A stretch of DNA of 64,000 nucleotides from Cyclobacteriaceae bacterium (GTDB taxonomy: Bacteria > Bacteroidota > Bacteroidia > Cytophagales > Cyclobacteriaceae). A program made the position numbers and the translations under genes. The notes beneath the pieces are model-generated. The model did not search any database and was not told the origin of the DNA. It was given only the letters and a program-made list of their open reading frames with translations. The first letter of the stretch is position 1, and the number at the start of each line of letters is the position of its first letter. Shown here one piece after another: positions 10,064-18,840 of this stretch. Where the stretch lies: positions 1,349,501 through 1,413,500 of the forward strand of contig CP075525.1 of assembly GCA_025808415.1 (NCBI GenBank). The letters are read 5' to 3'.

Positions 10064-11227
10064 TTGATTTTGCACCCTAAAAAGAACATAGCCATTCTTG
10101 GCTCTACCGGTTCTATCGGCAGGCAAACCCTCGAGGTTGTTAGGGCCTATCCGGATGAATTTTCAGTTGAAGTGCTTACAGCCAACAACAATGCCGAATT
10201 GTTGATTGAACAAGCCATTGCCTTCAAACCCAATGTTGTGGTTATTGGCAATGAGGAACAATATCCACAAGTTAAGGATGCGTTGCTGCAACATGATATT
10301 AAGGTTTATACGGGTGAGAATGCCTTGGCTTCCGTTGTTCAAATGGATAGCATTGACATGGTGTTAACGGCATTGGTAGGCTACTCGGGATTAAAACCTA
10401 CCATTAAGGCCATAGAGGCCGGAAAAAATATTGCCTTGGCCAACAAAGAAACGCTGGTGGTGGCCGGTGAGTTAATCACTTCACTGGCAAAGGAAAATGG
10501 CGTGAATATTTATCCGGTTGATTCAGAACATTCGGCTATTTTTCAATGCATCGTGGGCGAATTCCATAACCCCATTGAGAAAATAATCCTCACGGCTTCC
10601 GGTGGCCCTTTTCGGGGCAAGAAACGTGATGAACTGCTATCGGTAACCAAAGCCCAGGCCCTCAAGCACCCCAACTGGACGATGGGCGCAAAAATCACCA
10701 TCGATTCAGCTACATTAATGAACAAAGGGCTGGAAGTAATTGAGGCTAAATGGCTTTTTGGTCTTTCTCCCGGGCAAGTGGAGGTTATCGTGCATCCGCA
10801 ATCCATCATACATTCAATTGTTCAGTTTCAGGATGGCTCCATGAAAGCCCAAATGGGGCTGCCCGATATGCGCCTGCCCATTCAATTTGCATTAAGCTAC
10901 CCCAACCGTTTTAAATCTGATTTGCCCCGGTTCGATTTTGTTAACTACCCGGCCCTCACATTTGAAAAGCCCGATATGGAAACTTTTCGTAATCTTGCGC
11001 TTTCGTTTGAGGCACTGAAACGGGCCGGAAACATGCCCTGTGTGTTAAATGCAGCCAACGAAGTGGTAGTGGCTGAATTTTTAAAGGACAGAATTGGTTT
11101 CCTTCAAATGACAGACATTGTGGAGCAATGCCTGGGTAAAATGAGTTATGTGCAGCATCCTTCGCTGGAGGATTACGTACAAACGGATAAAGAAACACGA
11201 ATTATAGCTTTAGAACTGATAAACTGA
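10064..11227 (+). CDS. dxr: 1-deoxy-D-xylulose 5-phosphate reductoisomerase
   Basis: This enzyme rearranges and reduces DXP to 2-C-methyl-D-erythritol 4-phosphate with NADPH, the committed step of the MEP isoprenoid pathway. The Rossmann motif is GSTGSIGRQTLE near residue 13. The catalytic and metal-binding blocks follow: PVDSEHSAIFQ, ASGGPFRGK, and DSATLMNKGLEVIEAKWLF. The length of 387 is normal. There is no in-frame ATG between the preceding in-frame stop (10043-10045) and the conserved domain, so translation must start at TTG 10064 or TTG 10070. The stop overlaps the rseP start (TGATG), indicating translational coupling of the two. Confidence 0.96.
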   Translation: MILHPKKNIAILGSTGSIGRQTLEVVRAYPDEFSVEVLTANNNAELLIEQAIAFKPNVVVIGNEEQYPQVKDALLQHDIKVYTGENALASVVQMDSIDMVLTALVGYSGLKPTIKAIEAGKNIALANKETLVVAGELITSLAKENGVNIYPVDSEHSAIFQCIVGEFHNPIEKIILTASGGPFRGKKRDELLSVTKAQALKHPNWTMGAKITIDSATLMNKGLEVIEAKWLFGLSPGQVEVIVHPQSIIHSIVQFQDGSMKAQMGLPDMRLPIQFALSYPNRFKSDLPRFDFVNYPALTFEKPDMETFRNLALSFEALKRAGNMPCVLNAANEVVVAEFLKDRIGFLQMTDIVEQCLGKMSYVQHPSLEDYVQTDKETRIIALELIN

Positions 11228-12552
11228 TGGATTGGATGGTATCGCTCGCTCAACTGTTGTTGAGCATTTCAATTTTGGTTGCTGTGCACGAAATGGGCCA
11301 CCTGTTGGCCGCAAAATATTTCGGCATGCGTGTGGAACAGTTTTCAATCGGCTTCCCACCGAAAATATTTTCGTTTAAGAAAGGTGAAACAGAGTACGCC
11401 TTAAGTGCTATTCCGCTGGGCGGTTATGTAAAAATTTCCGGGATGATTGATGAATCCATGGACACAGAAGCCATGAAGCAGGAGCCCAAACCCTGGGAGT
11501 TTCGTTCCAAGCCGGCCTGGCAGCGCCTGATTGTTATGCTGGGTGGAATTATCGTAAATGTGGTGGTCGGCATCATGATCTTTATCGGGGTTACATTTGC
11601 TTTTGGAGAAATGTACTTCATGAAAGATGCCATTAATAGCAATGGCGGCTTTTTGGTAGGGCCGGTAGGCGAAAGCATCGGGTTAAAAACCGGAGACAAG
11701 ATTGTGAAGATCAACGGACAGGATTTTGACTACCTGCAGGATATTCTGAAGCCTGAAACATTACTATCGGATAATGCTTACTATACCGTTGAACGCGATG
11801 GGAAATTAATCGACATCAGCATTCCAGCTGATTTTATCCAGAAGTTCAATAAAAAAGAAGGCGTTGGAACATTTATAACTTACCGGGTTCCTCCGGTTAT
11901 TGCCGAAATCTCCGGAGGTTCATTGGCTGAACGGTTAGGGTTGAAAACCGGTGATAAGATTGTTGAAGTGAACGGTGCTGCTGTTCAGTATATTGATGAA
12001 GTAAACGCTGCCGTAAAAACTACAGGCGACTCTATTCAATTAGGTGTGTTGCGGGGCGGTGAAACACTAACCTTCAAAGAATCTTTCAAAGACCAAACAG
12101 CCATTGGTTTCCGTGCCGATGCAGAATCTTTTCTCACCTCTATATCCAAACAAATGGACTATGGTTTTTTTGAATCCATTCCATTGGGCACAAAGCGTGC
12201 GTTCACTACACTTATTGTGCAGGTGAAAGCTTTTGGCAAAGTAATTTCCGGGGTGCTTTCCCCACGCGAATCATTGTCGGGGCCGATTGGCATTATGCAG
12301 GCGTATGGATCAACCTGGGATTGGGAGCGGTTTTGGTCGTTAACCGGAGTGCTTTCATTGGTGCTGGCCTTTATGAACCTGTTGCCGATTCCTGCTTTGG
12401 ATGGCGGACATGTGATGTTTCTCAGTTACGAAATGATCTCCCGCAGAAAGCCCTCCGATAAATTTCTGGAGACAGCACAAAAAATTGGTATGGTGTTTTT
12501 GCTTACGCTGATGGTGCTGATTTTTGCGAACGATATTATTAAGTTATTCTGA
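11227..12552 (+). CDS. rseP: RIP metalloprotease RseP (site-2 protease family)
   Basis: This is an intramembrane zinc metalloprotease that cleaves transmembrane anti-sigma factors or signal peptides. The first transmembrane helix carries the HExxH motif (H21, E22, H25 in AVHEMGHLLAA). Two PDZ-like regions follow in the periplasmic part (around 135-205 and 215-290, the second with GGSLAERLGLKTGDKIVEVNG). The last helices hold the conserved NLLPIPALDGGH motif near 381, whose Asp is the third zinc ligand. At 441 residues it matches the family. It is coupled to dxr by a 1-nt stop/start overlap, a common pairing. An ECF sigma/anti-sigma pair lies at 29.6-30.7 kb, but no link to it is shown here. 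Confidence 0.95.
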   Translation: MDWMVSLAQLLLSISILVAVHEMGHLLAAKYFGMRVEQFSIGFPPKIFSFKKGETEYALSAIPLGGYVKISGMIDESMDTEAMKQEPKPWEFRSKPAWQRLIVMLGGIIVNVVVGIMIFIGVTFAFGEMYFMKDAINSNGGFLVGPVGESIGLKTGDKIVKINGQDFDYLQDILKPETLLSDNAYYTVERDGKLIDISIPADFIQKFNKKEGVGTFITYRVPPVIAEISGGSLAERLGLKTGDKIVEVNGAAVQYIDEVNAAVKTTGDSIQLGVLRGGETLTFKESFKDQTAIGFRADAESFLTSISKQMDYGFFESIPLGTKRAFTTLIVQVKAFGKVISGVLSPRESLSGPIGIMQAYGSTWDWERFWSLTGVLSLVLAFMNLLPIPALDGGHVMFLSYEMISRRKPSDKFLETAQKIGMVFLLTLMVLIFANDIIKLF

Positions 12553-12572
12553 TCACAAAGAGCATAGAATTC

Positions 12573-12599
12573 AAAAGCCCCGAGTTAAGGGGCTTTTTT
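12573..12599 (+). terminator. Intrinsic terminator of the dxr-rseP operon
   Basis: The 9-bp stem AAAAGCCCC / GGGGCTTTT (12573-12581 and 12589-12597) has a 7-nt loop and runs straight into a T-run. It lies 20 bp after the rseP stop and before a convergent gene. Its symmetry and A-rich 5' flank would let it act in both directions. Confidence 0.88.
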
Positions 12600-12621
12600 A
12601 TTTAATAAAGTTCAGTTACAA

Positions 12622-13158
12622 TTAATTTTCCTCCAATTGTATTTTTATTGGCGGCTTTTTGGAGGTAATCACGACCACTCCATTCTTGCCCTTATCACCG
12701 AATTGATTTGTGGCCTTCTCACCTTTAAGAACCTCAATGGATTCAATACTTTGAGGATTGATTTTCTCAACCTCTTTTTGCTGAATAATTTTCCCGTCAA
12801 GCACAAAAAGTGGTTGAACACCAGTTGACAGCGAATGCAATTTTATCGTGGAAGTATGATTGTCAGGCTTGTCATCTATTTCCAGCTTCTTGAAGTTTTT
12901 GAGGGTAATCAGCACCGCACCATTTTTCCCAGCTTCACCAAACCGATCAATCGCCTTTTGATTTTTCAGCACCTCAATCGACTCGATGTCGTTTGGTTTA
13001 ACAAAACTCAGATCATCGTAAGCAGTAGGTACACCATTGACAACAAATAACGGCTTTATTTCGCTTTTCAACGCTATAGTGGCAGTATTTGATTGAATTT
13101 CTTGTGCTGATACAGATGCAAAACTGCAGCCTATCAGAAGTGTGATAAATATTCTCAT
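12622..13158 (-). CDS. Secreted protein of two tandem TonB-plug-like repeats
   Basis: This 178-residue protein has a signal peptide (MRIFITLLIGCSFASVSAQ) and then two diverged copies of one module. Copy 1 (about 35-93) contains PLFVVNGVPTAYDD, NDIESIEVLKNQKAIDRFG and GKNGAVLITLK. Copy 2 (about 110-172) contains PLFVLDGKIIQQKEV, QSIESIEVLKGEKATNQFG and GKNGVVVITSKK. The same signature occurs in the plug of SusC-like TonB-dependent receptors (NG-x-P ... IESIEVLKG ... YG ... GVVLITTK) and at the C-terminus of some Bacteroidota M56 peptidases, but no barrel, carboxypeptidase-like domain or protease follows here. It begins 9 bp after the stop of the OmpA-family gene and is likely cotranscribed with it. 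The function is unknown; interaction with TonB-system or envelope proteins is only a guess. Confidence 0.8.
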   Translation of the reverse strand: MRIFITLLIGCSFASVSAQEIQSNTATIALKSEIKPLFVVNGVPTAYDDLSFVKPNDIESIEVLKNQKAIDRFGEAGKNGAVLITLKNFKKLEIDDKPDNHTSTIKLHSLSTGVQPLFVLDGKIIQQKEVEKINPQSIESIEVLKGEKATNQFGDKGKNGVVVITSKKPPIKIQLEEN

Positions 13159-13167
13159 GCTTCTAAG

Positions 13168-15138
13168 TTACTCTCTTTTGTTCTTGATTTCAAACTCCAC
13201 TCTTCTGTTTAGTCTCCTGTCGTCCTCAGTTCGCTCATCAACAATTGGTTTTGTTCCGCCATACCCAGTAGCGGTGATCCGATTCGGGTCAACTTTAAAT
13301 TCATACATCAGGTAAGCGCGAATAGCATCGGCTCTTGCCTGCGAAAGCCTAAGGTTAGCATCGGGGCGGCCTTCCGAATCGGTATGACCGCTGATGGTGA
13401 GGTTCAGGTAAGGATGGTCGATCAGGAAATTACCCAGCATATTTAAATCCTGGTGCATGGCGGGTAGTATATCGGCTTTGCCACTTTCAAACTCCAATGA
13501 TTTGAAGGCAATCTTGCTTTCCAGTGGTTCGGTTTCTTTGTTGATTTCCATATCGCCATCCAAAAAGAATATTTCTTCCATACGGAAGTAATCTTCACCC
13601 TGAATGATGAGCAGGTAGTTACGTTTATTAATCAACTTGAAATCAAAAGTTCCATCGGGTCGTAAGAATTTAGGAGAAACCTCAACGCCATAATCCAGAT
13701 CGATAACAGAAACAATTCCCTTTAAAGGTTTACCGGTTTGTCGGTTGGTCAATGATCCCTTTAAGGTTACAATCGCCTCCGGTTGTGCTTCCATCGGAAC
13801 AGGAAAAGAATGTAAATCTAAATTGGCAGGGTCATCACCTTCCGAGCGGGCGTAATAAAGTTTTTCTGATTTTGAATCGATGGTGAAGTAATATTCACTG
13901 CCTGGTCCGTTTACCAGTGGCCCGACATTTTTTGGTTCAGCCCAGTTGTTACCTTGTTTGTACGATTTGTAAATATCAAAATCACCAAAGTTGAGTGGGT
14001 GACCGTTTGAGCTAAAATAAAGTACCTTAAACTTGTGATGAAAGAAGGGGCTCACTTCCTGCCCACGTGTGTTTATGATCGGCCCCATGTTTTTGGCGGG
14101 TTGCCATTCGCCTTTCAAATCTTTTACCGAATAATAAATATCCGTCATGCCAAATCCGCCTTTGCGGTCAGATGAGAAGAACAAGGTGTCGCCACTGTGT
14201 GAAAGCGATGGATGTGAATCCCAGTAAATGGAATTTATGTTCGCACCCAGGTTGCGTACATTTCCCCACGTGTTGTCTGCTTTAAGGTCGGCAATAAAAA
14301 TATCACAACTTCCTTTTGAATCGGGTGAATCGCAACGGGCAAAGTAAAGGTGTTTCCCATCTTTGCTCAGGCAGGCCGAACCCTCGTTGTAACTGGTGTT
14401 GATGGTTTTAAATTCTACGGCATCCATCCACAAGCCAAATTCCTGCACACTGTAAAAGAGGTCTTCATCGTATTTCCGCTCCAGTGTTTGTGGGTGAATG
14501 TTGCGCTTGGAAGTGAACAGGAGTATGGTATCAACATTACCGATTGTTGGTCCGTAATCTGCTTTTGGGGAGTTAACGCCAGGCCCCATGTTAATGAGCA
14601 CACCGTGTGGTGGTCGAAGCGTGTCAATTTCTTTTCGGTAGGCCACTAATTCATAATAATACTTTAGCGGAACAAAATAATCGCTCTTGTTTTTCATCAA
14701 GGAGTCATACTCCTGGCGCACTTTCTTTCCATCAATATCATATTGGTGGTGTTTAAGCACCAGTTTGTACAACAATATCGCTTCTCCCGGTGGTCCATGT
14801 TGTTCCGAAAGTTTGGCCAGCTTCCAGATCAGGTCTGTATTTCGTGAAAAGTTCTCAACACCAAAATTCTGCACGTAACCTTTCAGTAAATGGTAGCGTT
14901 CTTTTTCGGTTGTGTTACCCGGCTGAATAATTTTCTGGTACTTCACCTTATCGAAATAGTAAGGTGTCTTGTTCACATTCGGGAAGTTAAAAATGTCAGA
15001 TTGGCCGTAGGTTGTCAGGCTATCATTCAGTTGAACCACACCACCGCTCTTAAACTTCCTGTCGGGCTTTTGAGCCGCGACAGAAAGTGACCATAATTGA
15101 AAAAATACTGCTGAGAAGATTAAAAAATGCTTTTTCAC
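13168..15138 (-). CDS. TPR/PD40/OmpA-family outer membrane-associated protein (PorE-like architecture)
   Basis: This 656-residue protein has a signal peptide (cleavage after VAAQ) and a helical repeat-like region at about 60-170. A WD40-like beta-propeller follows at about 230-470, with PD40 blocks such as GKHLYFARCDSPDSKG, GDTLFFSSDRKGGFGMTDIY and KVLYFSSNGHP. Then comes a carboxypeptidase-regulatory-like domain (about 475-550, LTNRQTGKPLKGIVSV) and a C-terminal OmpA peptidoglycan-binding domain (SGHTDSEGRPDANLRLSQAR, then RRLNRRVEF). The order TPR, propeller, CRD, OmpA is that of the type IX secretion protein PorE. Bacteroidota carry several paralogs of this layout, so orthology is not claimed. 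It probably tethers an outer membrane complex to peptidoglycan. The tandem plug-like gene follows 9 bp downstream. Confidence 0.85.
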   Translation of the reverse strand: MKKHFLIFSAVFFQLWSLSVAAQKPDRKFKSGGVVQLNDSLTTYGQSDIFNFPNVNKTPYYFDKVKYQKIIQPGNTTEKERYHLLKGYVQNFGVENFSRNTDLIWKLAKLSEQHGPPGEAILLYKLVLKHHQYDIDGKKVRQEYDSLMKNKSDYFVPLKYYYELVAYRKEIDTLRPPHGVLINMGPGVNSPKADYGPTIGNVDTILLFTSKRNIHPQTLERKYDEDLFYSVQEFGLWMDAVEFKTINTSYNEGSACLSKDGKHLYFARCDSPDSKGSCDIFIADLKADNTWGNVRNLGANINSIYWDSHPSLSHSGDTLFFSSDRKGGFGMTDIYYSVKDLKGEWQPAKNMGPIINTRGQEVSPFFHHKFKVLYFSSNGHPLNFGDFDIYKSYKQGNNWAEPKNVGPLVNGPGSEYYFTIDSKSEKLYYARSEGDDPANLDLHSFPVPMEAQPEAIVTLKGSLTNRQTGKPLKGIVSVIDLDYGVEVSPKFLRPDGTFDFKLINKRNYLLIIQGEDYFRMEEIFFLDGDMEINKETEPLESKIAFKSLEFESGKADILPAMHQDLNMLGNFLIDHPYLNLTISGHTDSEGRPDANLRLSQARADAIRAYLMYEFKVDPNRITATGYGGTKPIVDERTEDDRRLNRRVEFEIKNKRE

Positions 15139-15276
15139 GTCATAAGGGTTAGATCACCACTTACCTTATCTTTAAAGTTGAAACAATTTTGCTTCTTTTA
15201 CAACCAGCCCGGATGGCTGGCCGGTGGGCTTGGCACTACTATTGTCGAATAAGCGGACTATTGATATTATTACTAA

Positions 15277-15284
15277 TACCTTTG
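15277..15284 (+). promoter_or_regulatory. Bacteroidota-type -7 promoter element upstream of lon
   Basis: TACCTTTG fits the TAnnTTTG consensus and lies 28 bp before the chosen lon ATG at 15313. No well-spaced -33 TTTG was found. The position argues for ATG 15313 over the in-frame TTG at 15298, which would lie only about 14 bp past this element. Confidence 0.45.
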
Positions 15285-15312
15285 GCTTTGTGCCAATTTG
15301 ACACCTATCTTC

Positions 15313-17772
15313 ATGTTTAAGGCATTACCCATTCAAATGGTTCAGGACGAAACGGATGATCTGATACAACTGATAAATCCTGAACAGGACACGGATCTAA
15401 AACAAGCCGATCTTCCGGATGAACTTTCCATACTGCCCATCAAAAACACGGTATTATTTCCGGGTGTTGTTATTCCCATAACGGTTGGCCGCCAAAAGTC
15501 GATTAAACTGGTGAAGAAGGCCTATCAGGGTAGCCGCATTATTGGGGTGGTGGCACAAAAAAATGCGCAGGCCGAAGAGCCAACCGTTGAAGATATTTAC
15601 CGAACCGGTACGGTGGCGCGCATCATTAAAATGTTGGTGCTTCCCGATGGCAACACTACCATTATCATACAGGGAAAGAACCGCTTTCACGTGAAGGAGT
15701 TTTTGCAAGAAGAACCTTATTTAACCGCCACCATTGAACTTCAACCCGAGCCCGCCCTTGAACTTGACGGAAAAGAAGTTAAAGCCCTGGTTCAATCTTT
15801 ACGCGATGCTGCATTTAAAATACTCAGGTTAAACCCGGAGATACCGCAAGAGGCGCATGTAGCATTGGATAACATTCAAAGCACACCTTTTCTGATCCAC
15901 TTCCTGGCCTCCAACCTTAACGTTGAAGTAGCCGAAAAGCAACGCATCCTGGAAACCCAAAACATTGTGGACCGGGGTACTTTATTACTGCAATTTATGC
16001 TTCGCGAAATCCAGATGTTGGAAATCAAAAGCGAAATCCAAAAGAAGGTGCACACCGACATTGATCAGCAACAACGCGATTATTTTTTACGGCAACAAAT
16101 AAAAGTGCTGCAGGACGAACTTGGCTACGATACACCCGATAAAGAGATTGAAGCCCTGCGCAAAAAAGGTGAAGCCAAAAAATGGCCGAAGGCTGTTGCC
16201 GACCACTTTAATAAAGAGCTTGATAAATTGTTGCGCACTAATCCGGCTGCACCTGATTACCCCATTGCCATGAATTATGTGGAGTTCATCCTGGATTTGC
16301 CCTGGAATGAATTCACTGAAGATGATTTCGACCTGAAGAAGGCCCGTAAAATACTTGACAAAGATCATTTTGGATTAGAGAAAGTTAAGACGCGAATATT
16401 GGAGTACCTGGCAGTGCTGAAATTAAAGCAGGACATGAAAGGCCCTATACTCTGCCTGTACGGCCCCCCGGGTGTGGGTAAAACTTCGTTAGGCCGTTCT
16501 ATTGCCACTGCCCTTAACAGAAAATACGTGCGCATGTCGTTGGGTGGCGTGCACGATGAGGCTGAAATCCGCGGCCACCGCAGGACCTACATTGGTGCCA
16601 TGGCCGGAAAAATTTTGCAAAACATAAAAAAAGCGCAATCCGGTAACCCGGTGTTTATTTTAGATGAGATTGATAAAGTACGTTCCGATTTCCGGGGCGA
16701 TCCATCATCAGCCTTGCTTGAAGTGTTAGACCCCGAACAAAACAGTACCTTCGGTGATAACTACCTGGAAGTAGAGTACGACTTATCGAAAGTATTGTTT
16801 ATTGCCACCGCCAATTCATTGGATACCATTCATCCGGCCTTGCGCGACCGAATGGAGATTATTGAAATAACCGGTTACACACAGGAAGAAAAAATTGAAA
16901 TTGCCATGCGGCACCTGGTGCCCAAACAACTGGCGGAGCATGGCCTGAAAAATTCAGATGTAAAATTCAATAAGAAAGCTGTAGCTAAAATTATTGAAAG
17001 TTACACGCGCGAATCCGGTGTGCGCAATCTCGAGCGTAAAATCGGAAGTGTGGTACGACATATCGCCAAATCGGTAGCGATGGAAGACACATTTGAAAAG
17101 GAGATCACGGACGATACCATCCGCAAAGTATTAGGGGCCGAAATTTTTGATGAAGAATTATACCAGGGAAATGAAATTGCCGGTGTTGTAACCGGTTTGG
17201 CCTGGACCCAGGTAGGCGGTGAAATTTTATTTGTTGAATCAAGCCTGAGCAAAGGCAAGGGTGGCCTTACTATTTCCGGCCAGTTGGGCGATGTTATGAA
17301 AGAGTCGGCCATGGCGGCACTGTCGTACCTGAAATCGCATGCTGAAGAATTAGGCATCGACCATCGTGTTTTCCAGCAATACGACTTGCACATCCATGTT
17401 CCGGCCGGGGCTGTTCCAAAAGATGGCCCTTCTGCAGGCATTACCATGTTTACTTCGCTTGCCTCCATTTACACCCAGCGTAAGGTAAAGTCGAAAGTTG
17501 CCATGACGGGTGAAATTACTTTACGCGGCAAAGTATTACCGGTAGGTGGCATTAAAGAAAAGATTTTGGCGGCCAAGCGCAGCGGTATCAAGGAAATCAT
17601 CATCAGCAAAAAAAACAAACGCGATATTGACGAAATCGAAAAGCATTATATAAAGGGGTTGATTTTTCATTATGTCGATACGGTTGATGATGTATTGAAA
17701 ATTGCCCTGCTAAAAGACAAGGTAAAGAACCCGATGAAGTTTACCTTTACAGAAGCAAAGGCTACGGCTTGA
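15313..17772 (+). CDS. lon: ATP-dependent protease Lon
   Basis: Lon is a cytoplasmic hexameric AAA+ protease that degrades misfolded and regulatory proteins. Counting from the ATG at 15313 it has 819 residues. The LON substrate-binding domain comes first ([20 protein letters not shown]) and then a coiled region. The AAA+ module has Walker [10 protein letters not shown] near 384-392 and Walker [11 protein letters not shown]. The protease domain holds the Ser-Lys dyad: Ser707 in [11 protein letters not shown] and Lys750 in [14 protein letters not shown] 15 bp upstream and in frame is possible, but ATG is preferred. It is followed after 57 bp by porQ on the same strand. Confidence 0.96.
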   Translation: MFKALPIQMVQDETDDLIQLINPEQDTDLKQADLPDELSILPIKNTVLFPGVVIPITVGRQKSIKLVKKAYQGSRIIGVVAQKNAQAEEPTVEDIYRTGTVARIIKMLVLPDGNTTIIIQGKNRFHVKEFLQEEPYLTATIELQPEPALELDGKEVKALVQSLRDAAFKILRLNPEIPQEAHVALDNIQSTPFLIHFLASNLNVEVAEKQRILETQNIVDRGTLLLQFMLREIQMLEIKSEIQKKVHTDIDQQQRDYFLRQQIKVLQDELGYDTPDKEIEALRKKGEAKKWPKAVADHFNKELDKLLRTNPAAPDYPIAMNYVEFILDLPWNEFTEDDFDLKKARKILDKDHFGLEKVKTRILEYLAVLKLKQDMKGPILCLYGPPGVGKTSLGRSIATALNRKYVRMSLGGVHDEAEIRGHRRTYIGAMAGKILQNIKKAQSGNPVFILDEIDKVRSDFRGDPSSALLEVLDPEQNSTFGDNYLEVEYDLSKVLFIATANSLDTIHPALRDRMEIIEITGYTQEEKIEIAMRHLVPKQLAEHGLKNSDVKFNKKAVAKIIESYTRESGVRNLERKIGSVVRHIAKSVAMEDTFEKEITDDTIRKVLGAEIFDEELYQGNEIAGVVTGLAWTQVGGEILFVESSLSKGKGGLTISGQLGDVMKESAMAALSYLKSHAEELGIDHRVFQQYDLHIHVPAGAVPKDGPSAGITMFTSLASIYTQRKVKSKVAMTGEITLRGKVLPVGGIKEKILAAKRSGIKEIIISKKNKRDIDEIEKHYIKGLIFHYVDTVDDVLKIALLKDKVKNPMKFTFTEAKATA

Positions 17773-17829
17773 GAAATATCAACCCAATTGCCTTCGTTAG
17801 TTTAGAGAGTCAAAATAAACAACAGAAAA

Positions 17830-18840
17830 TTGCGGTTGGTAAAAAATGCGTGGTGGTTGATTATGGCTTGGTTATCGGTGAGTGTAACCTTCGGCCAACA
17901 ATCCGGCACAACCTCATATTCTTTTTTAAAGCTTCCGCAAAACGCGCGACTGGCTGCGTTGGGTGGGGTAAACGTTTCGCTTACCGACACCGATGTGAAT
18001 TTCTTTTTCAGTAACCCTGCATTGGCGGGCGACTCCCTTATCGGTTGGGCATCGGCTGGATATATGTTTTATGTGGCCGATGTTGGACAGGCTTCTTTTG
18101 CCGGGAGTTTCAGGCGTGGAAGGAATTTTGTAGGCTCTGTTGGCGTTCAGCATTTGAACTACGGTGAACTGGAAGGGACCGATGCCACGGGTCTTTCAAC
18201 CGGCACTTTCCGGTCAGGTGAAACAGCCTTGCTCTTTTCTATGAGCCATCGTGTTTCGAATTTCCGTGTCGGTGCCACGTCAAAGTTTTTATTTTCCAAC
18301 CTGGCTGGATTTCGTGCCGCAGCTTTCACAGTTGACCTGGGTGGATTATTTGTTCACCCCGAGCGTGATTTTACGGTTGGATTAGTTATTAAAAATTTTG
18401 GGTTTCACTTTTCAGATTATAGTGAGACCAATCAACCCGCTTTACCTTTCGATGTCCAGCTGGGTGCTACTTTTAAACCTGAACATATGCCGTTACGTTT
18501 TTCCTTTACGGCAAACAACCTGGTAAGGCCGGGTGATGTATACGGTGAGGGAGAAGTGCGAAGCACGTTAAACAAAATATTCAGCCATTTAACCATAGGT
18601 ACGGAGCTATTGATTCACCGCAACATTAATGTTTTAGTGGGTTACAATTCACTACGCCAGCAAGAATTGAAAGCACAGCAGGGTGGAGGCGGAGGTGGAT
18701 TTAGTGTTGGGCTGGCCGCTAAAATAAAATCGATTGATGTGGTTGTTAGCCAGAGCCGGTACAGTGTGGGTAATGCAAATTATTCCGTTACATTAGCGGC
18801 CAATCTTCAGGAAATGATTTTTAAGAAGCGAGTATTATGA
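17830..18840 (+). CDS. porQ: Type IX secretion system protein PorQ
   Basis: This 336-residue outer membrane beta-barrel protein belongs to the PorV/PorQ group. Diagnostic features are the N-terminal TSYSFLKLPQNARLAALGG block (the PorQ/PorV start), NFFFSNPALAGD, and a series of aromatic-alternating strands ending in VTLAANLQEMIFKKR. PorQ is thought to act with PorU/PorZ at the cell-surface attachment complex of the type IX system. A TTG start at 17830 gives a proper signal peptide (positive n-region MRLVKN, cleavage after TFG). The first in-frame ATG, at 17863, would remove the charged n-region. Its stop overlaps the hslU ATG by 4 bp (ATGA), so the two genes are coupled although functionally unrelated. 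Confidence 0.9.
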   Translation: MRLVKNAWWLIMAWLSVSVTFGQQSGTTSYSFLKLPQNARLAALGGVNVSLTDTDVNFFFSNPALAGDSLIGWASAGYMFYVADVGQASFAGSFRRGRNFVGSVGVQHLNYGELEGTDATGLSTGTFRSGETALLFSMSHRVSNFRVGATSKFLFSNLAGFRAAAFTVDLGGLFVHPERDFTVGLVIKNFGFHFSDYSETNQPALPFDVQLGATFKPEHMPLRFSFTANNLVRPGDVYGEGEVRSTLNKIFSHLTIGTELLIHRNINVLVGYNSLRQQELKAQQGGGGGGFSVGLAAKIKSIDVVVSQSRYSVGNANYSVTLAANLQEMIFKKRVL

